64,000 nucleotides of DNA. It comes from Heterostelium multicystogenum. Its lineage: Eukaryota > Evosea > Eumycetozoa > Acytosteliales > Acytosteliaceae. A program made the translations under genes and the position numbers. Under the pieces are notes generated by a model. That model had not been told where the DNA came from. It was given only the letters and a program-made list of their open reading frames with translations, and did no database searches. Below, piece by piece: positions 1 through 10,595 of the stretch; the first letter of the stretch is position 1, and each line of letters begins with the position of its first letter. The DNA lies in assembly GCA_003667245.1 (NCBI GenBank), contig RCNN01000026.1, forward strand, positions 62,001-126,000, in the 5' to 3' direction.

Positions 1-77
1 AGAACAATGTGATTGTTACTTTGATCAATATTGTCAGTGTGCAAGTAACAAAAATGTCGACTTTAAATAATCGAGGC

Positions 78-686
78 TTAATTATTACTATTACTATTAC
101 TGTTGTTGTTGTTGTTGTTGGTGTTGGTATTCTTGATTTTAAGTAACTTCAGCTTTTTAAGTTTGTTTTTCTCTCTGTTCTTGTTGGTTTGGTATCTTTT
201 TACAGTGTTACAATTGTTACATTTTATTGTTATATGTGATTCTCTGCTATCTAATGAATATGATGATTAACATATATGTATTCTTTTTGATCGGTTGTTA
301 TGTTAGTTACCTCTCAATCTGACAGTTGATGATAAACCTGGTACCATGAGCGTGGAACACTGTTTACAAATGGTTTTCTTTAACTTTTGATTCACTCTAA
401 TTACACCTCTTCTTGAAACTTGTTTTAAAACATTACAATAGAATCTTGATAAATCATTATTTCCATCAACTTCCACAGCTCTTTTATTTTGATGACTATC
501 GTTATTTATTGGATGTTGTTGCTGTTGTTGTAGTTGTTCATTATTCGATTCTTCCAAAGTCTTATTTATTTGTTTATTGAATGATGAGCTGCAAGTAGTT
601 TGTTTCATTAGATGTGCAGCTTGGTAAAGAAAGTTCATTTTCTTATAGACATCTATATTCTTTAGTTTGGATTTGGACTCTGACAT
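78..686 (-). CDS. rpp21: RNase P protein subunit Rpp21/Rpr2
   Basis: Seen: exon 1 is 311-686 (ATG at 686) and exon 2 is 78-250, joined across a 60-bp intron (251-310, GTAACTAAC...ATTAG). The spliced reading frame is open for 182 residues. It carries CKQCSTLMVPGLSSTVRLR followed, after the intron, by IKCNNCNTVKRY, which gives the two CxxC halves of a zinc ribbon. A Q-rich stretch lies near residue 55, and the tail is Lys/Asn-rich. Known: Rpr2/Rpp21/SNM1 proteins have exactly this CxxC-TLLVPG-VR-CxxC core and bind RNase P or MRP RNA for tRNA and rRNA 5' maturation in the nucleus or nucleolus. The intron splits the zinc ribbon, so exon 1 alone looks truncated. RNase MRP-only SNM1 is the alternative, but the VPGxxxxVR core favours Rpp21. 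Confidence 0.85.
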
Positions 687-954
687 CTTTGAGGTGCCTT
701 GACTCTTAACAACACTATTTAATTAACAATTAACTGAGTGAACTTTAATAATGACATTAAGGGATGAGATTTGAAAAAAATGTAAAAAACAAGACCATCC
801 AGCGGATGTCATACTACAATTATTTAATGAACATCCAAGAAGATTTGTCACAATATCATTGACATCCTTCATATTTAATGGTGATTTATTTTCTATAGAA
901 AAATTAATAAATTAAAGATCAATAAAAATAACAATAAAGTTAATTAATTGGACA
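687..954. other. AT-rich intergenic, 5' flank of rpp21
   Basis: No coding potential is seen on either strand. It holds the presumed rpp21 promoter and the region beyond the 3' end of the minus-strand class I RNA. Confidence 0.5.
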
Positions 955-1006
955 GATCTCGATGTTTCATGAATACCACAAGTTTTTAATTGCTGTAAGG
1001 AGATTT
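955..1006 (-). ncRNA. Class I non-coding RNA (minus-strand copy)
   Basis: Seen on the minus strand: an exact CCTTACAGCAA motif at 1000-990. It is preceded by a 5' arm (1004-1000, ATCTC) that pairs with a 3' arm (961-957, GAGAT), giving a roughly 52-nt RNA closed by a terminal stem. A DUSE-like ACCATAA box ends 58 nt upstream of the inferred start. Known: dictyostelid class I RNAs are 42-65 nt, have short pairing 5'/3' ends and a conserved 11-nt CCUUACAGCAA motif next to the stem, and are driven by a DUSE about 60 nt upstream. Inference: this is a genuine class I RNA gene. The stem is weaker (5 bp) than in the plus-strand partner, and exact ends are estimates. Confidence 0.8.
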
Positions 1007-1064
1007 TGTTAATTAAGGTTTATAATTCCGACTTTAAAGAAATCATATTTCTACAATATATTAA

Positions 1065-1072
1065 TTATGGTC
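1065..1072 (-). promoter_or_regulatory. DUSE-like promoter box for the minus-strand class I RNA
   Basis: GACCATAA on the minus strand, 58 nt before the inferred RNA start. It resembles the dictyostelid upstream sequence element (ACCCATAA type) used by small RNA genes. The spacing matches the partner gene almost exactly. Confidence 0.65.
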
Positions 1073-1147
1073 AAAATAATGATGATCATTGGATCTTGGC
1101 AAATTCTCAAATATGTATTTTCCCAATTGACAGAAATAAAAATGAAA

Positions 1148-1155
1148 AACCATAA
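1148..1155 (+). promoter_or_regulatory. DUSE-like promoter box for the plus-strand class I RNA
   Basis: AACCATAA on the plus strand, ending 59 nt before the inferred class I RNA start at 1215. It is one base off the ACCCATAA form. The same element and spacing occur in the opposite direction for the minus-strand gene. Confidence 0.65.
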
Positions 1156-1214
1156 AATGTTATCTCTTGAAAATAACTAGGTGTTTTTTAGAGATCTCTT
1201 GTATTAACCAAACA

Positions 1215-1267
1215 AGATCCCCTTACAGCAATTAAAAACTTCTAATAGTCAAGAATCCTCGGGATCT
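1215..1267 (+). ncRNA. Class I non-coding RNA (plus-strand copy)
   Basis: Seen: 5' arm AGATCCC (1215-1221) pairs perfectly over 7 bp with 3' arm GGGATCT (1261-1267). The exact 11-nt motif CCTTACAGCAA is at 1221-1231, immediately inside the stem. The RNA is about 53 nt. It shares the motif plus the next ten bases with the minus-strand gene at 955-1006, but the variable loop and 3' half differ. Known: this is the defining architecture of dictyostelid class I RNAs, which are abundant, mostly cytoplasmic and linked to development. Inference: the two genes are divergently transcribed from a shared control region of about 210 bp. Confidence 0.85.
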
Positions 1268-1305
1268 GTCTCTTTCAAAAATATAATGAATTTTATTAAT
1301 TTGGT

Positions 1306-1333
1306 ATTTTTTAATGTCGTGACATTAAAAAAT
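1306..1333. repeat. Perfect 13-bp palindrome with 2-nt spacer
   Basis: ATTTTTTAATGTC, then GT, then the exact reverse complement. It lies about 40 bp beyond the 3' end of the plus-strand class I RNA. It could be a factor-binding palindrome or a cruciform, or have a role in 3' end formation; nothing decides between these. Confidence 0.6.
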
Positions 1334-2313
1334 GAACAAACACAAAGTATTCATCATTCAAAATAAAAGATCAATAGTTATTTCATATAATAATATATTA
1401 TATATACAGTATTCAAATAAATATGATGATAAACTATATTTCTAATGAAATTTCTTTGTTTGATTTGTTCCTGTCAAAAAGTCGTGATTACTGAAAAAAA
1501 AATATATTGGGTTATATTAAAAAAATCGGATATTCAATTAAAAACATGATTTTAATTAATAAGAAAGGAGTTATGAAACCTTGTAAAGTGAGACCATTAC
1601 TGATTGATCATATTTGTGCTGCGCAGTTTATTAGGTTCTGTTGTTTTAATAATAATATTTTCATTTAAAAAGATCACTCATTTATTAAAGTAATATTGTT
1701 GTTTAACATCTTCAATCAATCAATCAATCACTCAATCACTCAATCAGCCAATCAACACCAACATAAACTTTTATTTATTAGTGTAGTAGAATTCAATATA
1801 TATATATTTGTATATATATATAGTTTAATATCGATAGTTTCAAACAATAACAATTATTTACTAATTATAACTTATTAATTTATACTATAATTGGAATTAT
1901 TGATATTGTATTTTTGTTTAAATACACTATTAAATTAGAAGTAGTATCTATCAGTCATCAATAACATATCATACGAGGTAGTGTTAGTAGTGGTTGTTGT
2001 TCTAGTAAAAAGTGTATGAAAATTCATTGTTGGGGGGTCTGTAAGTAACTGTATACATTCATATTAGCATGCTGTTGTGCAAGTGACTGAGCCACTGGTA
2101 GTTGTCTTTTGAAATTCTAAACTAGTAGTAGACAATCCAAATATAGTAATAGTAATTTAATAGTAATCCCACCACCAAGTTATAGCTTTATTAAGTTGTT
2201 ATATCTATCTATTTAATATATATATATATAGATAGACTGGTGTGAAGTTTCTGTTTATTTATCTAAAAGACTAGTTTAGTTTAGTTTGTTTGTTATTTAA
2301 TTTGCAATTTATT
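1334..2313. other. AT-rich intergenic with CAAT microsatellite
   Basis: No convincing gene is seen. A degenerate CAAT/CACT tetranucleotide repeat runs at 1713-1754, and TA-rich runs occur near 1797 and 2217. The last few hundred bases are probably the promoter and 5' UTR of the CH-domain gene. Confidence 0.5.
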
Positions 2314-5078
2314 ATGTCTGCGAAAGTAGTTAATAGTACTGCTGGACAGGCAGTGTTGAGAGGTGATGGCATTCGTGTGTACGGTATGGACGCTGAGTTG
2401 GAGCTGAAGGCCCAATCCAAACGTGATCCAGCTTTCGAGAAGGAACTGTCGATCTGGATCGAGCAAGCCACGGGAATGAAGATGGAGTTTCCGAACGACT
2501 TGATAGAGTCACTTAGAAGTGGAATTGTGCTGTGTACCCTGATCAATGTGTTGATCCCGGACACCATTAAGAAGATAAATATGAAGCCAATTGCGCTGAT
2601 GCACGTGGAGAACATTGGTCTCTATCTCAAGGCCTGCTGGAAAGTCGGTGTCCCTTCGTCCGATCTCTTTGTGGTCAGTGATCTCTACTCCCGAAAAGGT
2701 ATACCAGCAGTACTGCAAAAATCTCGCTTCGATTGCGCGTGCGGCACACACTTGTCCTGCATATAAAGGACCTACCTTTGGACACAAACCAAGTGCCGTT
2801 GCGCCAGCCAAGAAATGGGATGAAATCAAATTCAATGCTCCAGTGATGGTTTCTGATTTAGAAAGAAATCAGGGTATACCCGAACCAGACAGTGGACTAT
2901 GTGGAAACTGTGGAACCAAAAAGGATTGTTTCCGATGCGACCATAAAAATGCAGGTTCTGCTTCGGCAGCTCCTGCCCAAACTATAATCAAGAATGATGG
3001 TAATATATTAACTACTGAAAGAATCTTTTGAATACTCCTTGATATTAATGTCCTACTCTTTTCCAGATGCATTGATTAAGGAAAAGCAAGATTTACAAAA
3101 TAGATTGGATAAGCTAAGCGTATTGTTGAAAGAGCAAGAAGATAAGGTCGTTCAATTGAATGGAAAGATCGATCAGCAAAGAAGACAACAAGAGCAAAAG
3201 GAGAAAGAATTAAATGAAAAGATTGAGGATCAGAAGATTCAGCTGGAACAAAAACAGAGACAGATCCTTACCATCGAGACACAAAAGACTCTAAACGCGA
3301 CCAGCAACACTTCGCCACCAGTTTACTTCTCCACCTGCATCAAAAACACCATCTTACATTACTTCTCCTACATTGAACTCTGTCACCAAGCCAAGAAACA
3401 GTGGCCACTTCAATCAACCTCTTTCACTCACAGCCGCCAAACCATCTCCTACTTGTGTCAAATGTAATTTCCAAAACTCACCAGCCTCCAAATACTGTAT
3501 CTCCTGTGGATCTGAATTGTCCAAACAAGTACAACCTGCTCCAGTTCCTGTGGTCGTTCAACCACCAGTCTCCTCCAATACATCAAGCACCAATAGCGCA
3601 GAGTATCGATCATTGCTGAAGGACAAAGAAGACTTGTCAGAGAAGGTCAAGTCCATGTTGGCGTCTATTAAGCAACAAGAAGATACTATTGTTAAGCTTA
3701 ATCGTTCCCTCAATGAGGAAAGACAGCTTCACGAGAAGAAACTTCGAGAACAAAAGATCCAACTAGAGCAGCAACAAAAACAACTTATCGATCAAAAGGA
3801 AAAGGAATTCAAACAGAAGTTTGCAAGCAACCCTGTCGTTAGTCAACCACCAAGATCAACTTCTCCAACCAACGTCAACTCAACTCCAACCGTATCTGCT
3901 GGACTATCTTCAAATGGAAATAGATTTACTATTCAAATGAATACTGGATTGAGATCCACACAAGTTGGTCCTGGAACCTACAGAGAAAGATCTGATTCCA
4001 ACTCTACCTCTCCAACTCTTCAATCGACCAAAGTTGGTACAACTATATGGCCACCAGTTAACACCAATTCAAATGCCGCTAATAGCCATGCTATCAACAC
4101 TCATCAATCAAGTCGTCAAGACCAATTGGAAATCGAAAGATTGAATCAATTGGTTCAGCAATTGGAGAAGAAGTTGGTCGAGGAGGCCTCTCGCTCCAAG
4201 GTAAAAGACTCAACCATCAAATTGTTAGAAGAGAAGCTTTCTACTCTTCAATCAAGACCAAGAAAACAAACCACACCAAGTGGACACCAAAACCACATCG
4301 TTGTCGGAAGAAAGAGATTCAACACACTCACACCAGACACTTTGGACAACCGTTTGGTCGAAGATACCTACAAGTGTATCTCCAGCATTCTATTCTCGAA
4401 ACCAATAGAATTCCACGAGGTTTCCTCATTGAATGCCTTGTTCAAGACAGAACCAGGTAGAAGAAGATTTACTCAGATGCTAAGAATGACACTCAAGCAA
4501 GTCCCAAATATCGTACTCTCTGAGAATTCGTTTGAGTTCCTCCTCTATCTTATCAATACCACCCTACAGGAAATGGACTTTAGCAAGGAGCACGACCTCA
4601 TCACTGCCAAGGTTATTTTGAATGCCTCGTCATCGCTCTACCGATTGACTCAAAGCAATCAACAGGAATATATCAAAGATTTTATTCGCAGCTCGCCGGT
4701 CTGGAAGAGCATCAAGTTCTGGAAGATTACTTCTGGACTGAATTGGCCAAACGTCACAGAAAGAGATTCGAAAGCTCGATTGAAGGCGTCGACAAGGAGA
4801 TCGTATCCAATTTATTAAGTTACTTTGGTGTCAGTATGATTCACTTCTCACTCCCCAACCAAGAGATTCAAAACTTCTTGATCGATATGGCACAATCCAA
4901 TGGATTGAGCACCAAAGAAGTCAACATAGTTCTCGAATTCCTAAAATCCAGCCCTAAACCCAACAACAACGATCAATCCACTACCTCAAATATCACCAAA
5001 GGCAACGCAGCCGACTACATACTTTCGCCAAGCAACAAGAAAGAGAAAAAATCCTTATCTTTCCTTGGTAGAAAATAA
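2314..5078 (+). CDS. Calponin-homology domain protein with two zinc clusters and coiled coils
   Basis: Start chosen at ATG 2314, followed by a transgelin-type CH domain (about residues 20-140: WIEQATG, LRSGIVLCTLINVL, FVVSDLYSRKG). Then come a Cys cluster (CGNCGTKKDCFRC), a heptad-rich KEQEDKVVQL coiled coil, a zinc ribbon (CVKCNFQ...YCISCGSEL), a second coiled coil, a Ser/Thr/Asn linker and a helical C-terminal domain. One intron at 3000-3066 keeps frame. Frame changes near 2717 (AAAAA), 3321 (GTTT) and 4731 are single-base indels, because the protein reads on in the neighbouring frame. Known: single CH domains of this kind act in actin-linked scaffolds or signalling. Inference: cytoskeletal adaptor. 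The C-terminal domain is not identified. Confidence 0.75.
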
Positions 5079-5630
5079 GTTTGTTAATCCCCAATCTATT
5101 TATTAATCAAATCTATTATGTATTTTATAAGCCTCATCTAAAAATTTGAAATAAACTTTAAGCTCTCTACTAATAAAGCTATGTTAAATTATATTGTTTG
5201 AATCATTTCTCGGACAATATAATAAAGAGATAGGTTTAAAATAAATGAGAATGAAATACTTTAGTTTGTTTGAAAATAATCAGTCAACAATGCAGCATAA
5301 TCGATCAAAAATATAATAGAGTAGTTAGAGCAAATCTTAATCATCTTATGGTGACAACATAGATTCTGTAAAAACAAAGAAATAAATAGCTATCTATTAA
5401 GAGAGATGATAATACAGTCATCGTTGTAATGAAATTTAAATGAATTAGAAATGTCCACGTTTGAGGGTTGAAATTATTAATATTATTATTTCGAAAATTT
5501 AATTTTAATTTTGTCATTTTATAATATAATTAAATATTTATAAATATATACTACAATATTATTGATAAGTAGATTGATTACATTACATTACTACTATATA
5601 GTGTATTAGTTAAGTTAATTATTTACTCCA
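5079..5630. other. Intergenic
   Basis: AT-rich, with no open frame of note. It contains the 3' flank of the CH-domain gene and the promoter of the SNARE gene. A CACCATAA-like box occurs on the minus strand near 5345, with no recognisable small RNA at the expected distance. Confidence 0.5.
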
Positions 5631-6257
5631 ATGAAGCGAGACAGTAAATCATATGATATGGATAGATTGTAAGTCAGCCAAATTATATTGCTATCGCTAT
5701 AAGAAGAAATAGATGGATATACATTGATTTACTAACTAATACTTTCAAACTTTGAATCAATTAAGTAACAATGCGATGAATAAAAATAGATCAAATAGAA
5801 ATGTATTAGGTCTTGATGACCATAATGACTTCAAATCTTCACCTAATTCTTTCAATTCGGAGCAGATGGTGGAACAGAGAAGCGATGAACAGGGTATGCT
5901 TTTAAAGGAGAAAACAGAAACTTTGAAAAGAGTATGATTGAACAATCAAATGAATCATTGAATTGTGATTCATGAATAGTAATATTATAACGTTAGAACA
6001 TGTTCACTAATTCTATGATGATAATACAGATTAGTATAGATATTGAATCACAAGTAAGAGAGAGTAATTCTCTACTAGATGATTTAACCGGAGATCTTAG
6101 CAATGCACAAGCTTTGCTATCGAACTCTATGAAGAAACTTTCACAATTGGCACATACAGCAACAAGCAGACACATGTTATATTTGATATTTTTCGTTGTA
6201 TTTGTATTCTTTTTAATTTATTACATTATTTCATGGGGAAAGAAACCATCAGCATAG
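5631..6257 (+). CDS. bet1: Bet1-like Qc-SNARE
   Basis: Three exons join in frame: 5631-5668, 5766-5931 and 6030-6257, with introns GTAAGT...TTAAG and GTATGA...ATACAG, giving 143 residues. The C-terminal half is a SNARE motif (IDIESQVRESNSLLDDL ... MKKLSQLAHTATS) followed directly by one hydrophobic anchor (LYLIFFVVFVFFLIYYIISW) and a short basic tail, as in tail-anchored SNAREs. The polar Asn/Ser-rich N-terminus lacks an Habc domain. Known: Bet1 proteins are about 120-145 aa with this layout and act in ER-Golgi vesicle fusion. The Bet1L/Sft1 subfamily (intra-Golgi) cannot be excluded. Confidence 0.85.
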
Positions 6258-6389
6258 ACTATGTGGTAACAGCAGCACAACAACTATGAATATTTATATC
6301 TCTAAATCATATATCAAAATAAAACAACTGTAAAATCAAATCAATCAATCAAATAGATTAAATGAATGAATGTGAAAGATCATTATTTA

Positions 6390-7214
6390 TTAGATATTTA
6401 CATTTGGACTGGTGACAGCTATATTTACTATACCTTTTGGTTCCATATTAATTCGGTGAGAGTACACTTTGAAATACAATAGAGAAGGCGGAATAGCTGT
6501 GCAAAATCCAATGATTTGAAGAAACAATCGAGCAAGAGTCTTGGAATTGCAAATGGCAGAATACCACGTGCATATACGAGCATAGTGCACTGCTGTGGAA
6601 CTGTAACGGCAAATGAGTTCATGGTTGGAATAAAAAAGTGTTCAAATTGATTACGCTTCAGTGCAAGAGTTGACACGTCAGTGCAGGTCAAGCACTCGCC
6701 TTTCATGATAAATGAGTAAGTTTCCTGTGGTAGTGGTGCACTATAGAGGGAGCTGTTGCCGAACGGGAACTTGACAATTGCCACTAGCTCTGTGAAAGAG
6801 GCGTGTACAACCATTATCTTGGAAATCGATCCGCCATAGTTTGAACCAAATGAATTCCCCACCATTAGCAGCATTTGCACTGACAATGTGACCAGGATAT
6901 TGTGTCGCCAAAGCAGTTAAAACTTTGTTGGTATCAGAAGCATCTATCACATGCTCGCTACTACTGTATTTTTCAGTGATATTGGAACTACAACATCGCT
7001 GTCGCCGCTAGCACTAGAGACTGAGGTTTGTTGTTGAGATTGAACATTTTCTTTGATCAATTTGAGTAAATCCTATTTGTAAATAAAGCCAAAATCAATA
7101 TTTGGTTTAGTTTTATTGATTGATTATACTATATTGTATAGATAAATAGTAACTTACAATTTCATTTAAAAATAAACTTATTTGATCTAAATTTGAAATG
7201 ATATAACAATACAT
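6390..7214 (-). CDS. Uncharacterised protein
   Basis: Not recognised. A likely start at 7214 (MYCYIISNLDQ) leads to an exon at 7158-7214, an in-phase intron at 7073-7157 (GTAAGT...AATAG), then a long exon reading DLLKLIKENV, a Ser/Gln/Asp linker and ALATQYPGHIVSANAANGG. Two frame changes follow, at roughly 6850 and 6560. The middle part contains GSNYGGSISKIMVV and two Cys (GECLTCTDV), and the last frame ends INMEPKGIVNIAVTSP. The continuous coding look on either side of the breaks suggests indels, not decay. The length is about 245 aa once joined. An extra 5' exon near 7265-7300 (ending at a GTAAGT donor) is possible. No family assigned. Confidence 0.5.
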
Positions 7215-7860
7215 TTAAAGAGATGTAAATGATAAAATACCAAAATACAAAGAAACTTACGAATAAGATAGATATCATTTTTAGATACTACTATTATTCT
7301 TTTAAAGAAAGCGTTGAACTGGTTTGAATGAAGAGTTCACTAGTGATGCTCTATTACATTAACAGCACAACATTACAAACTGTCAATGAGCTCATTTTTA
7401 ATAAACAAAAATCTTTTAATATAAATTTAATCAAAACATCAAGCAAACACCCCTTTCTACTAATGTCACTGTGGGTCACCATTGATCTTACTTTATACGT
7501 TTCACATAATTCGGATACAAAGTTGGTTGAATCCCTTCTACTGAGTTTGTCTAGTTAGATCTGCTTATCATTTAATATTGTATTTTAGCATGATAAAACA
7601 AAATTAATATAAATAACTACTTTAGGCCTATGAAGATATAAAGTTGGTTAGTGGTTCTTAAGATTAAGATTGAGTACGATCAGAGTTTACTGATATTAAA
7701 TGCAATTAATTCCACCTGTGGAAATAACAAGATCTCTCAGTAGTTTCTGAATTTTAATTTGATTTGAGTTGATTGTTTCTGCAAAAACTAATGGTCGAAT
7801 TCCTATCTCCAAAGCTACATTCGATCGATATTTCTGTTGAATGTATAGACAATCGTAAAT
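7215..7860. other. Intergenic, possible minus-strand exon
   Basis: Minus-strand positions 7359-7557 stay open and read SELCETYKVRSMVTHSDIS, which looks protein-like. It could be an upstream exon of the 6390-7214 gene or a remnant. The plus-strand ORF over the same bases looks like its shadow. I could not connect it by a clean splice. Confidence 0.3.
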
Positions 7861-9243
7861 AATGAGCACATCAAAAACAAAGAAACCAAGTCCAACTCCT
7901 AGCTTATCAAAGTCAACTAAAGTTGAATCAAGCAAAAGCAGTACAAAAAAAGAATGATAAACTACTAAAAAGCAGTAATATAATTGATAAAGATGCATCA
8001 ACTACAAGTAAGAAAAGAAAGGAATTGGCTACAAGTGACAATATAGAACTTAAGAAAGTCTTGAAAAAGGTGAAGAAGGATACAACAAAAGTATTTACTG
8101 AAACATCTACAAAAACAGCAAAATACAACACAGCAACAAGAAGCAACAAGTAAAAAGAGAAAGAAAAAGAATGATGACATACCTACACCAAAAGAAATAG
8201 TAAAGGAAGAAGAGAATGCAAAAGATAAGTAAAAGCCATCAAGAAAGATACAGAAAAAGCTAGACATAAGGAGAACGAAAATATAAAGAAGCAAAAGACA
8301 GAGTTGGTAGTGAAAGAGCAGTTGAGTGAATCAAAGAATGATACGGAAGGTAGAAGCGATTTGTTAGGTTCAATTGATTTAAGAGCATTAAAATCGGATG
8401 TTATCCAGAATCGCATACTTTCATCGATACCGGATCTATTGGAAAAGACATCTCTGCCATCGAATCCATTCATTGACACATTCAATCACAAGATTAAACC
8501 ACTACTATTCAAAGCTCCACAGAAAGCATCATCTATCAAAGTCGACAAGTTGAAATTACTCTATCAATCACTTTCATCGCAAAGCAACAAGCTGTCGGTA
8601 TCACCTGCACTTCAGAAGGAATTCAATCATTTCACCGATGTAATGAAATCGAAATATAAATATACACTTAAGAGAACAAAAGACATGCATCTACTACAAA
8701 TAGTAGGTTAAACAACTCATTTGCTATCAAATCATTGCAAACATACTGATAACTTCATTGAATTCTTTAGATTGGCAAGCAAGTTCAAATATGCAATGAA
8801 TTTACAATCAGCTATTGTACCATTTACAAATTCATTGAATAATTTTATATTAGAGAATCTTAGCGGAAACACTGACTATATGCCAAGTGGAGACTTCTTG
8901 AAATTAACTTTATATAAGCTATATGCCAGTTATTTATACTTAGAATATGTAATATAGTTGCGGTTGAACAACAGATATAAACAAGGATTCTAACATCAGT
9001 CTTCATTCCATATAGTTATCAAATGTCGTTTTGGAAGCTGGAAATGTGCTCTGTGGTGTTTTAGGACAAGTGCACTTTGTAATTTACGCAACTATGTCAA
9101 TTGCTTCGCTCAGCGTATTTCATAACTCTCTGCAAACATTCCAATCTACAGTGCGCAACATTTACAACTTGCTATATCCTCATATCGATCTCTTTGAAAG
9201 CTACAAAGACAAGAGTAAAGATAAGCTTTGTTCTTCTTTTTAA
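7861..9243 (+). CDS. Lysine-rich uncharacterised protein
   Basis: ATG at 7861 opens MSTSKTKKPSPTPSLSKSTK. The N-terminal third is Lys/Ser/Thr-rich with KKRKKK-type runs, suggesting nuclear or nucleolar location. Frame changes at the A-runs near 7947, 8100 and 8228 are probably single-base errors. The C-terminal part is helical (NFILENLSGNTDYMPSGDFL ... LGQVHFVIYATMSIASL). An in-phase intron at 8949-9015 (GTAATA...TATAG) joins LYLEY to LSNVV; a further break lies near 8712. The overall plan (basic N-terminus, helical domain) vaguely recalls the NEPRO/RMP1 RNase MRP factor family, but this is only a guess. Confidence 0.5.
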
Positions 9244-9558
9244 TAATGTTTGATCAACTACCAAATGAAATAAAACCTATATAACCAACAACTCTAATCA
9301 TCAGATAGATCTATCTATCTATAATCCTAAAAGTAAGATTCACTCCTATCTAAAATCCACGTTTGATCTCATTGTGAGTAAATAGTTATCCAAGTTGTAG
9401 TTTGTATTATTATTATTATATGTAAGTTTATTTAAGTTGTGTATGATATAATGTACAGCTATCTATCTATCTATCTATTCTATCTTTCTTTTACTTTGAT
9501 CAAATAATATTGTGTTGTTGATGTTGAGATGAATCGTTGGACTACTAGGAGAATAAGA
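9244..9558. other. Intergenic between convergent genes
   Basis: AT-rich sequence with CTAT repeats near 9312 and 9464. It holds the 3' flanks of two convergent genes; no gene is seen. Confidence 0.5.
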
Positions 9559-10170
9559 TTATGGGAGATTATCCAAGAAGTCCATTCTCTGTAGAATAAT
9601 ATGTTTGCTTGGCTCCATGAGCTCACCTGCCAAGAATACTTCATCGAGAATGGCATATACCTTATAGAAATTGAATACCAAATCCAACTCGCACACATTA
9701 CCAAAGTATGCATCTAATACTTCTACAAAAAGATGAATAGCTTCCAAACAGAACAGCTCATTGTCGGATGGATCTACACACATGCAAAAGAACAATCCTG
9801 CATATCTTCTATATATAATTCTGTGTGTTCTAAACTAATAATATCAAATAATAAACATCAGATTAGTATATAATAGTATATAGTAGATTCTACTCCAAAC
9901 AAAGACACATACCTCAACGAAGTTTGTGAACTTAGTCTCTCTTGAGTTGACTATCTTATGGATTTCATTCGATAACTTTCTCTTTTCGACATCATCGTAG
10001 GGTGTATACCATTTTGATAATCTAGTTTTACCCTGTCTGTTCTGTATTAATATATAGTGTATCTAAATATGTATATTTTAAATCCGATTATTAGTAAATT
10101 TGTTTGCTTTCTTGCTTGTTGTTGTTGTTGTTGTTGTTGTTGTAACATAATAAAACCAATATATTACCAT
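9559..10170 (-). CDS. ap2s1: AP-2 complex sigma subunit
   Basis: Three exons: 10168-10170 (only the ATG), 9913-10062 and 9559-9834. Introns are 10063-10167 (contains a GTT repeat at about 10117-10142) and 9835-9912. The spliced product is 142 aa, the usual length for AP2S1. It reads [19 protein letters not shown], then [46 protein letters not shown] and DEVFLAGE, all hallmark AP-2 sigma segments (IQNR and [11 protein letters not shown] separate it from AP-1 sigma). Known: small subunit of the plasma-membrane clathrin adaptor; it binds dileucine sorting signals with alpha-adaptin. No frameshift is needed. Confidence 0.95.
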
Positions 10171-10595
10171 TTTAATATATTATTATTATTTAGATAATGT
10201 TGTTAAAACAAAATGATTTTTAGTTTATTAGATTAAAAAAATTAATAAAAAAAGTGAACGTCAAATCAGCAAATTACAATTATTTTAAATCATTTGAAAT
10301 CCTTATCATAGGTTGTACAATAATCAATGAAAGGACTGGAATAAATTAAACAATAACCAAAATAACCTAACTTTAATATTATTGTTTATCTTTATCTTTA
10401 TCTTTATTATTTATCATAAATAGCATTACTAATTAGTATTTTAATATAATACATCAGACATTTGTTTTAATGTTGATTTTGGTGTGTTTAGTAAATTTTT
10501 AGTTTAGTTTTTTTTTTCATTATATTCATAAGTTTATTTTATAGTTTAGTTATAGTTTCTTGCTCTTTCTTTAAATAAATAAATAGATCCAAAAT
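10171..10595. other. Intergenic between divergent genes
   Basis: Very AT-rich, with a TTATCTTTATCTTTA repeat near 10386. It is the shared 5' region of ap2s1 (-) and the B-box gene (+). No gene is seen. Confidence 0.5.

Noticed and set aside
951..1270. Inverted-repeat transposon (MITE-like) with 60-bp imperfect ends
   Set aside because: The similar ends are explained by two oppositely oriented class I RNA genes sharing the conserved motif; upstream DUSE boxes and terminal stems fit that better than TIRs.
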